From Candidatus Omnitrophota bacterium (GTDB taxonomy: Bacteria; Omnitrophota; Gorgyraeia; Gygaellales; Profunditerraquicolaceae): DNA of 20,236 bases. A model generated the notes under the pieces. It saw only the letters and a list, made by a program, of their open reading frames with translations. It was not told where the DNA came from and ran no database searches. The position numbers and the translations under genes were made by a program. Of the stretch, positions 14,435 through 20,236 are shown piece by piece. Positions within the stretch are counted from its first letter, which is position 1. Every line of letters starts with the position of its first letter. The stretch is from assembly GCA_030691585.1 (NCBI GenBank), contig JAUYEC010000129.1, positions 1 through 20,236 on the forward strand, in the 5' to 3' direction.

Positions 14435-17218
14435 ATGGAATACAAAAATACTCTCAATCTTCCCAAGACCGATTTTCCGATGAAGGCGGACCTGCCTAAG
14501 CGCGAGCCGACTTTTTTAAAAGAGTGGCAGGAATCAGATATTTACCGTTTGATCCGCGGGCATTCAAAAGGCAGGCCCAAATATGTCCTGCACGACGGGC
14601 CTCCGTATGCCAACGGAAATATCCATATCGGCCATGCCCTGAACAAGACCCTTAAGGATATTGTCATCAAATACCGCTCCATGCGCGGGTATGACTGCGC
14701 TTATGTGCCGGGCTGGGATTGCCACGGCCTGCCGGTGGAGCACCAGTTGTTCAAAGAATTAAAGATCAGCAAATACCAGATCGCGCAGCTCGATTTTCGC
14801 AAAAAAGCGCATGAATACGCCAACAGGTATGTGGATATCCAGAAGGAAGAGTTTAAGCGGCTGGGCGTATTCGGCGAGTGGGAGCATCCGTATCTGACAC
14901 TGGACAAAGATTACGAAAAGGCGATCATCACTTCGTTTAAAACATTAGTGGAAAAAGGTTATGTCTGGCGCGGCTTAAAGCCGGTGAACTGGTGTTTTAA
15001 ATGTGAGACAGCTTTGGCCGAGGCGGAAGTTGAATACCAGGACCATGCCTCGCCGTCAGTATTCGTTAAATTCAGCATTGATGACGCCGCTTTCCAGAAA
15101 GACAGCTACTTTGTGATCTGGACCACTACACCTTGGACGCTTTTGGCAAACGTTGCGGTCGCGGCACACCCGGATTTTACCTACGCTTACATCAAAACGG
15201 ACAAAGGAAATTTGATCATCGCCAAAGATCTCCTGCCGCGCGCCCTGGAGTCGTCAAATATTTCCGGATACGAATTGATCAAAGAGATAAAAGGCAAAGA
15301 CCTGGAAGGTGTTATCTATACCCATCCATTTGCATTGAGAAAAGGAAAGTTAGTGCTGGCAGATTATGTCTCCGTCGAAGAAGGCAGCGGATTGGTGCAT
15401 ACTGCTCCGGGACACGGCGCGGAAGATTATCTTACGGGCAAGAAATACGGCCTGGAGATCATCATGCCGGTGGACAATAAAGGAAATTTTGATTCCACTG
15501 CCGGAGAGTTCAGCGGATTGAATGTCTATGATGCCAATAAGCCCATTTTAGAAAAACTTCAGGCGCAGGGAGCGTTGTTGTTTAGCGGCACAATTCAACA
15601 TTCCTACCCGCACTGCTGGCGCTGTAAAAAGCCGGTGATCTTTCGTGCCACTAAACAATGGTTTTTAAAAATTGACCATGAGGGCTTGCGCCGCCGCCTC
15701 TTGGAGGCAATTGATAAAGAAGTGCGCTGGGTGCCGGCCGCCGGAAAAGAAAGAATTTCCAGCATGGTTGAGACCCGGCCCGACTGGTGCCTATCGCGCC
15801 AGAGATATTGGGGCGTGCCGATTCCGGCGCTGGCCTGTGACAATTGCAAGGAAGAATTTTTAGACCCGGCAGTGATTGAAAAATTCGCCGGGTTCTCTGC
15901 CGCAGAAGGAAGCGACTGTTGGTTTGCCAGAGATACGTTAGATTTTCTGCCACCTGGCCTTAAGTGCCCGCATTGCGGTTCTTCGGCTTTTTCTAAAGGG
16001 ACGGATATTCTGGATGTCTGGTTTGATTCCGGGGTAAGCAGCCAGGCAGTTCTTAAAACCAGGCCAGAATTAGAGTTTCCCGCCGCCTTATACCTTGAAG
16101 GCTCTGATCAGCATCGCGGATGGTTCCAGTCATCACTCATACCGGCGGTCTGCATTGACGGGATCCCGCCGTTTAAGAGCGTCTTGACGCATGGCTTTGT
16201 GGTTGATGGCGCAGGGAGAAAGATGTCCAAGTCGCTGGGGAATGTGATCTCGCCCCAGGAGATCATCAAAGATTACGGCGCGGATATCCTGCGCTTATGG
16301 GTCGCTGCCAGCGACTACAACGAAGATATCCGCATCTCAAAAGAGATATTGACCCGGCTTTCCGAGGCATACCGCAAGATCAGAAATACCATCAGGTTTA
16401 TCCTGAGCAATCTCTACGATTTTGATCCTGATACGGATAAGGTTGACCATGCCAGCCTAGCCACAATCGATAAATGGATATTAAACACATTGCATCAGAA
16501 GCTTATTCCGGCAGCGGACAGGGCCTATGAAAATTTTGAATTCCACAAGGCCTATAAGGTGATATACGATTTTTGCAACGAAAACATGTCCATGTATTAT
16601 CTTGATATGGCAAAAGGCAGGCTTTATACTTCAGCGGCAAAGTCTCTCCAGAGAAGGGCCGCGCAGACTGCTATCTATGAGGTCCTGGAGGCATTGGTAA
16701 AATTGATCAGCCCCGTCCTGGCCTTTACCGCGGAAGAGGTTTGGCAGAATATGCCCCGGGGGACAAAAGGCGGGCGCGTATCCAGCGTGCATCTGGCAGA
16801 TTGGCCTACACTCGGTAGGGACAGGTTTGAAACCTGTCCCTACAGTCCGGATGAAATATCCTTTATGGAACAATTTGAATCAAGCGTTATTCAGTTGATC
16901 CCGGATGCGGCCAAGGCCCTGGAAGAGATGCGCGCCCGGGGCGAGATCGGCAGTTCGTTTGACGCGGCAATAAAACTGTTGACAAATGACCAAGAACGGT
17001 ATAGATTTCTAACAAGTCTTAAGTCTGATCTCTGTGAGATATTCAAAGTTTCGCAGGTGGAGGTGCTCCAGGAGGCGCAAGCAGCAGGGGTCGTAGTTAA
17101 TGCAACTAAGGCGCAGGGGCAGAAATGCCAGCGTTGCTGGAATTATTCGCATTCGGTGGGACGTGATTTAGGGCACCCGGAGATCTGCGACAAGTGTTCC
17201 AGCGCTATCGGAGGATAA
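14435..17218 (+). CDS. ileS: Isoleucyl-tRNA synthetase with in-frame palindrome insert
   Basis: This class I synthetase charges tRNA-Ile. Its 927 residues are close to the usual bacterial length of about 930. The catalytic HIGH motif is at 64-67 within DGPPYANGNIHIGHA, followed by VPGWDCHGLPVE. The CP1 editing domain includes WTTTPWTLLAN. GSDQHRGWFQSSL comes next, and KMSKS is at 596-600. The C-terminal zinc site has C-x2-C pairs at 898/901 and 918/921. Residues 794-803 (GRDRFETCPY) come from a type A palindrome placed after VHLADWP, in the linker beyond the anticodon-binding helices. The active sites are therefore untouched. There is no evident Shine-Dalgarno; the spacer is a compound repeat. 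Whether a tRNA-responsive leader exists could not be seen. Confidence 0.97.
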   Translation: MEYKNTLNLPKTDFPMKADLPKREPTFLKEWQESDIYRLIRGHSKGRPKYVLHDGPPYANGNIHIGHALNKTLKDIVIKYRSMRGYDCAYVPGWDCHGLPVEHQLFKELKISKYQIAQLDFRKKAHEYANRYVDIQKEEFKRLGVFGEWEHPYLTLDKDYEKAIITSFKTLVEKGYVWRGLKPVNWCFKCETALAEAEVEYQDHASPSVFVKFSIDDAAFQKDSYFVIWTTTPWTLLANVAVAAHPDFTYAYIKTDKGNLIIAKDLLPRALESSNISGYELIKEIKGKDLEGVIYTHPFALRKGKLVLADYVSVEEGSGLVHTAPGHGAEDYLTGKKYGLEIIMPVDNKGNFDSTAGEFSGLNVYDANKPILEKLQAQGALLFSGTIQHSYPHCWRCKKPVIFRATKQWFLKIDHEGLRRRLLEAIDKEVRWVPAAGKERISSMVETRPDWCLSRQRYWGVPIPALACDNCKEEFLDPAVIEKFAGFSAAEGSDCWFARDTLDFLPPGLKCPHCGSSAFSKGTDILDVWFDSGVSSQAVLKTRPELEFPAALYLEGSDQHRGWFQSSLIPAVCIDGIPPFKSVLTHGFVVDGAGRKMSKSLGNVISPQEIIKDYGADILRLWVAASDYNEDIRISKEILTRLSEAYRKIRNTIRFILSNLYDFDPDTDKVDHASLATIDKWILNTLHQKLIPAADRAYENFEFHKAYKVIYDFCNENMSMYYLDMAKGRLYTSAAKSLQRRAAQTAIYEVLEALVKLISPVLAFTAEEVWQNMPRGTKGGRVSSVHLADWPTLGRDRFETCPYSPDEISFMEQFESSVIQLIPDAAKALEEMRARGEIGSSFDAAIKLLTNDQERYRFLTSLKSDLCEIFKVSQVEVLQEAQAAGVVVNATKAQGQKCQRCWNYSHSVGRDLGHPEICDKCSSAIGG
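16815..16843. repeat. 29-nt interspersed palindrome, type A copy 6 (inside ileS)
   Basis: Perfect arms GTAGGGACAGGTTT and AAACCTGTCCCTAC surround a central G. It is read in the same frame as the yggS copy and gives the same nonapeptide RDRFETCPY. Confidence 0.96.
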
Positions 17219-17222
17219 TAAA

Positions 17223-17606
17223 TTGAAGAAGAAATTTAACAAGAAAGAACTTGCCGAGTTCAAGAAGATAATCCTCAATATCAAAGAAAAGATGGTCGAT
17301 GACATAAAGCACATATCCGAGGATACCTTGAAGAAAACACAGAAGGACGCCTCGGGGGACATCTCCGGTTATACCTACCACATGGCAGATGTGGCTACCG
17401 ATACCTACGACAGGGAATTCTCCGTGGGCCTTGCCTCCAATGACCGGCAATTGCTTTATGAGATATCCGACGCGCAGAAAAAGATAGAAGACGGCACCTA
17501 CGGCGTCTGCGAAAGCTGTAAAACCCTCATTGCCAAAAACAGGCTCAAGGCCGTGCCTTACGCCCGCATGTGCCTCAAGTGCCAGGAGAAAAAGGAAAAG
17601 AAGTAG
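17223..17606 (+). CDS. DksA/TraR-family C4 zinc-finger protein
   Basis: This is a small 127-residue protein with a basic N-terminus, a predicted coiled-coil region and a C-terminal C4 zinc finger. The finger is C-x2-C-x17-C-x2-C (CESC to CLKC). Before it stands LLYEISDAQKKIEDGTYGVC, the standard DksA/TraR core. Family members bind the RNA polymerase secondary channel or serve as general regulators. The ADVATDTYDRE region lacks an obvious DksA-type DxxDxA tip, so a full DksA role is not assured. The start is TTG 17223 with a strong GGAGG at 17210-17214 (8-nt spacing) inside the end of ileS, 4 bp after the ileS stop. Placement between ileS and lspA suggests one transcript. Confidence 0.88.
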   Translation: MKKKFNKKELAEFKKIILNIKEKMVDDIKHISEDTLKKTQKDASGDISGYTYHMADVATDTYDREFSVGLASNDRQLLYEISDAQKKIEDGTYGVCESCKTLIAKNRLKAVPYARMCLKCQEKKEKK

Positions 17607-17627
17607 GCTTTAAGCGGCCTCTTTGTG

Positions 17628-18065
17628 ATGATCTTTATCCTCGTAACGGCAATCATATCATTAGACCAACTCGCTAAATTCGTTATCTCAAAAAATTTAG
17701 TTTTGGGGCAATCCATACCGGTTATACCCGGGGTATTTTCTTTGAGCCTGGTGCATAACCGGGGTGCCGCGTTCGGTTTGTTTAAAGGACAAGTTTTGTT
17801 GTTTATTGTCTTTTCGGTATTGGCGGTGATTCTTATATGTTCCAACTTAAGGCGCGCCGGCTGGAGAAAACTTTCTTTTTTTAACCTTGCCCTGGCGCTG
17901 GTATTAGCCGGAGCGGTGGGTAACCTTATTGACCGCTGGCGCCTGGGTTATGTGGTCGATTTCCTGGATTTCCGCGTCTGGCCGGTGTTCAATGTCGCGG
18001 ACAGCAGTATTACCGTCGGCGCTGTATTACTGGCCTGGGCGGTTTTAAAACACAAGGATAAATAA
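17628..18065 (+). CDS. lspA: Lipoprotein signal peptidase (signal peptidase II)
   Basis: This inner-membrane aspartyl protease cleaves prolipoprotein signal peptides after Lgt has lipidated the cysteine. It has 145 residues and four hydrophobic segments. Family motifs are SLDQLAKFVI near the N-terminus, VHNRGAAFGLF, GNLIDRWRLGYVVDF and FNVADSSITVG. The catalytic aspartates are Asp111 (VVDF) and Asp125 (NVAD), counting from ATG 17628. A GTG at 17625 directly before the ATG is an equally possible start. No good Shine-Dalgarno is visible. The stop codon shares one base with the lgt start (TAATG), so the two lipoprotein-processing genes are coupled. Confidence 0.95.
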   Translation: MIFILVTAIISLDQLAKFVISKNLVLGQSIPVIPGVFSLSLVHNRGAAFGLFKGQVLLFIVFSVLAVILICSNLRRAGWRKLSFFNLALALVLAGAVGNLIDRWRLGYVVDFLDFRVWPVFNVADSSITVGAVLLAWAVLKHKDK

Positions 18066-18862
18066 TGCATCCAATAATTTGCCAAATCGGCCCATTTACT
18101 GTTTATTCCTACGGCCTGACGCTTGCTTTGGCTTTTTTCATCGCCTCGTGGCTTGCCGTGCGCCAAGCCGCAAGACAAAGTATTGCCCCGGAGATTATTT
18201 CCGGTGTGTGTTTTATCGCGGTCGTCTCCGGGATCGCCGGCGCGCGCGCTTTATTTGTATTAAATAACCTGCGATTTTATATTTCGCATCCCTTGGAAAT
18301 TCTTATGCTCCAGCACGGCGGGTTATCCTGGTTCGGAGGGATGCTGCTGGCGGTACTTTGCTCCTGTTTATATTTGAGAAGAAAAAAAATTTCCGTTTAT
18401 ACAGCCCTGGATATCCTGGTTCCTTTTGTAGTTTTGGCGCAGGCAATCGGCAGGATCGGCTGTTTTTTAAACGGCTGCTGCTACGGCCGGCCCTCCAAAT
18501 TCGGCATCTATGTTGACGCGGGCAGCGAGCTGCTTATTCCCACCCAGATCTATTCCACCTTAATACTCCTGGCGATTTTTGTTTTTTTAAGGTTCATGCA
18601 GGAGAGGCCCGGCCTGAAAGCGGGGACAGTGTTTTTTCTCTACATCCTGCTTTACTCCGCAAAGAGGTTCTTCATCGAGTTCTTCCGCGGCGACAACTCT
18701 CCGGCATTATGGGGGCTGACGCCGTTCCAGCTTTTCAGCGTTGCCTTGTTCGTTGTCGCCTTAACAAAACTTATAATGCTGCATGTAGGGGCGGGTTTGA
18801 AACCCGCCCCTACAGATACGAACGACGAAAGACGAACGACCCCTCGACTTCGCTCGGGGTAA
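18065..18862 (+). CDS. lgt: Prolipoprotein diacylglyceryl transferase with repeat-encoded C-terminus
   Basis: This polytopic inner-membrane enzyme moves diacylglycerol from phosphatidylglycerol to the lipobox cysteine, the step before LspA. It is 265 residues long, with about seven hydrophobic segments. The signature IGRIGCFLNGCCYG contains Arg130 and Asn136, matching the family IGRxGNFxNGE region. HGGLSWFGG and KRFFIEFFRGD are also typical. Residues 241-250 (VGAGLKPAPT) come from a type B palindrome. The following residues to the TAA stop (18860-18862) come from a neighbouring compound repeat. About 25 C-terminal residues are therefore repeat-derived and follow the last membrane helix, where a tail is likely to be tolerated. 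Confidence 0.94.
   Translation: MHPIICQIGPFTVYSYGLTLALAFFIASWLAVRQAARQSIAPEIISGVCFIAVVSGIAGARALFVLNNLRFYISHPLEILMLQHGGLSWFGGMLLAVLCSCLYLRRKKISVYTALDILVPFVVLAQAIGRIGCFLNGCCYGRPSKFGIYVDAGSELLIPTQIYSTLILLAIFVFLRFMQERPGLKAGTVFFLYILLYSAKRFFIEFFRGDNSPALWGLTPFQLFSVALFVVALTKLIMLHVGAGLKPAPTDTNDERRTTPRLRSG
18785..18813. repeat. 29-nt interspersed palindrome, type B copy 5 (inside lgt)
   Basis: Perfect arms GTAGGGGCGGGTTT and AAACCCGCCCCTAC surround a central G. It is read through as VGAGLKPAPT at the C-terminal end of Lgt, in the same frame as the ftsQ copy. Confidence 0.96.
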
Positions 18863-18872
18863 ACGGACGACG
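18832..18872. repeat. 41-nt compound repeat, copy 2 (lgt 3' end)
   Basis: It differs from 14383-14423 at one position. It contains the ACCCCTCGA...GCTCGGGGT core and provides the lgt stop codon (TAA 18860-18862). Additional GACGAAAGACGAA units precede it from about 18815. It ends 6 bp before the rluD start. Confidence 0.88.
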
Positions 18873-18878
18873 AATAAT

Positions 18879-19802
18879 ATGCGTGAATTTGAGATATTAG
18901 TCCCTGAAGAAGCGAGCGGGCGGCGCCTGGACCTTTTTTTGTCTGAATTCTTCAGCCGCGAGGTTCCCGGGCTTTCCCGGACCGCGATTCAGAAAATAAT
19001 CGTGGATAAATTAGTGACCCATGTTGACGGGACATGCCCTAAGCCGCACTATAAAGTAAAATCCGGAGACAGGTTCCGCGCGGTGATCGCTGATAAAAAA
19101 AGCGGCGCTCCTGCTGCCGAAGACATTTTGCTGGATGTGGTTTATGAGGATGACGACCTGGCAGTGATTAACAAGCCCGCGGGCCTGGTGGTGCATCCGG
19201 CTCCGGGCAATTACGAGCATACCTTGGTAAACGCGCTGCTGCACCGCTTTGGCACACTTTCTGATATCAACCCCCAGAGGCCGGGTATTGTGCACCGCCT
19301 CGATAAAGAAACCTCCGGGCTGCTCGTTGTCGCCAAGAATAATTTCAGCCACCTTGAGCTTGCAGCCCAGTTTGCCAAACACAGTATCGAGCGCACTTAC
19401 CTTGCGGTAGTAAAGGGCAAAATGGAGTTTGATCAGTCGGTGATTGAAATGCCCATTGGCAGGCATCCTAGGAAAAGGAAAAATATGTCCGTGGGTTTCG
19501 GTGATAAGACTAAATACGCCAAGACTTTTTATCGCACCTTAAAACGCAGCGCTGACTCCAGCCTCGTTGAGCTAAAACCCTTTACCGGCAGGACCCACCA
19601 ATTAAGGGTGCATCTGGCTTTTATCGGCCACCCGATAATGGGGGACGTAAAATACGGCGGCCCGCCGGCTCCCCGCATGTGCCTGCACGCCCTCTCGCTC
19701 GGCTTCATCCACCCGCGCACCAAAAAACTAATGCGCTTCTCCACCTCTAGGGGGACGTTCCCCCAGGTACCACCCTTCATCGTTGCAACTACTTGTAAAT
19801 AA
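18879..19802 (+). CDS. rluD: RluA/RluD-family 23S rRNA pseudouridine synthase
   Basis: This enzyme isomerises specific uridines to pseudouridine, for RluD in helix 69 of 23S rRNA. It is 307 residues long. An N-terminal S4-like RNA-binding domain (RRLDLFLSEF, SRTAIQKII, HYKVKSGDRF) is followed by the catalytic domain: INKPAGLVVHPAPGN, then GIVHRLDKETSGLLVVAKN with catalytic Asp142. The C-terminal marks are FTGRTHQLRVHLAFIGHPI and GDVKYGG. The S4 domain plus the HRLDKETSG form fits RluD/RluA; the exact target uridines cannot be read from sequence. There is no clear Shine-Dalgarno before ATG 18879; the upstream bases belong to a compound repeat. lspA and a pseudouridine synthase are frequent neighbours in bacteria. 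No convincing terminator follows. Confidence 0.93.
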   Translation: MREFEILVPEEASGRRLDLFLSEFFSREVPGLSRTAIQKIIVDKLVTHVDGTCPKPHYKVKSGDRFRAVIADKKSGAPAAEDILLDVVYEDDDLAVINKPAGLVVHPAPGNYEHTLVNALLHRFGTLSDINPQRPGIVHRLDKETSGLLVVAKNNFSHLELAAQFAKHSIERTYLAVVKGKMEFDQSVIEMPIGRHPRKRKNMSVGFGDKTKYAKTFYRTLKRSADSSLVELKPFTGRTHQLRVHLAFIGHPIMGDVKYGGPPAPRMCLHALSLGFIHPRTKKLMRFSTSRGTFPQVPPFIVATTCK

Positions 19803-19825
19803 AATAGATAAAAAATCCTGTTAGA

Positions 19826-19853
19826 TTTACCTTCCTCGCGCGTCAATTATAGT
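19826..19853 (+). promoter_or_regulatory. Possible promoter of the transposase gene
   Basis: TTTACC (19826-19831) and TATAGT (19848-19853) are separated by 16 bp in the 69-bp gap after rluD. Both boxes deviate from consensus, so this is only a candidate. Confidence 0.3.
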
Positions 19854-19871
19854 AGAGAGGAGGGTATTTTT

Positions 19872-20236
19872 ATGCCCAGAAGGCCCAGAGTTTTAATCGA
19901 TAATGGTTACTATCACGTGGTAACAAGAGGAATTGATAAAAGGCGATTGTTCCAAGATCAACAGGACTACAGGTGTTTTAAAGAACTAATGAAGGAATAT
20001 TTGGATGAATTCCAGGTCAACATCCTTCATTACTGTCTGATGCCTAACCATATTCACTTGCTTATTTGGGCCATTAATGCCGATGACCTGCCCAAATATA
20101 TGCAAGGAGTCTTACAGGTGTACGCAAGTCAGTTCCGGAAAAAATACCAGTCTGTAGGGTTCATATATCAGAATAGGTACAAGAGCAACCTTATCGACAA
20201 AGACAGCTATCTTCTTGAATGTGCCCGCTACATAGA
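19872..20236 (+). mobile_element. HUH/Y1 transposase, RAYT/IS200-like, 5' part (cut by window end)
   Basis: The first 121 complete residues are visible, and the gene runs off the window. The HUH metal site is H60-I61-H62 in LMPNHIHLL. Downstream are VYASQFRKKY, GFIYQNRYKS and LLECARYIE. In related transposases the last segment reads YIHxNPV and holds the nucleophilic Tyr, here Tyr120. This matches the Y1_Tnp domain of REP-associated tyrosine transposases and their single-copy relatives. These are chromosomal proteins that nick single-stranded DNA at hairpin feet. A strong GGAGGG Shine-Dalgarno (19859-19864) lies 7 nt before ATG 19872. No flanking 29-nt palindrome is seen on its left side. The RAYT subgroup cannot be fixed without the C-terminus. 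Confidence 0.9.

Noticed and set aside
19803..19871. Left end of an insertion sequence with the 29-nt palindrome before the transposase
   Set aside because: No palindrome or clear subterminal hairpin of that family occurs in this gap, so an IS boundary cannot be drawn.

Overview
This window is a dense, entirely plus-strand stretch of bacterial chromosome. It is dominated by a division and cell-wall (dcw) cluster, followed by housekeeping genes. The full murein precursor pathway and outer-membrane lipoprotein maturation genes suggest a diderm bacterium. Gene order, lineage-specific variants and the many small interspersed palindromes would fit an uncultured PVC-type lineage such as Omnitrophota. 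That placement is a low-confidence guess, because there is no rRNA here to test it.

Layout. Positions 1-11613 hold murF (3' end only), mraY, murD, ftsW, murG, a secreted HExxH metallopeptidase, murC, murB, ddl, ftsQ and ftsA. From the peptidase to ftsA every gene overlaps the next, so this looks like one translationally coupled unit. ftsZ, the usual neighbour after ftsA, is absent from that position, which holds a repeat-filled spacer. Positions 11765-14375 hold yggS (with its own strong-looking promoter), proC and mtnP. Positions 14435-18862 hold ileS, a DksA/TraR-type zinc-finger gene, lspA and lgt. Then come rluD and, at the right edge, the start of an HUH/Y1 (RAYT/IS200-like) transposase. 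No gene-free stretch exceeds 300 bases. The longest are the spacers ftsW-murG (170 bp), ftsA-yggS (151 bp) and murF-mraY (135 bp), all filled with repeats.

The unusual content is the repeats. Eleven copies of a 29-nt near-perfect palindrome, plus one related variant, are scattered through the window. They come in two sequence types and carry GTAG/CTAC feet. Most lie between genes, but four are read through in frame inside ftsQ, yggS, ileS and lgt, and a fifth supplies the last residues and stop codon of murG. All informative copies have the same orientation. A second family of degenerate CGTCGTCCGT-like units forms long imperfect hairpins between genes. A 41-nt compound repeat occurs twice, and a CATTGCGAG-type hairpin lies before mtnP. 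Together with the RAYT-like transposase, this resembles a REP/RAYT-type system whose palindromes also colonise coding sequence, as Rickettsia palindromic elements do. The functional link between transposase and palindromes is inference.
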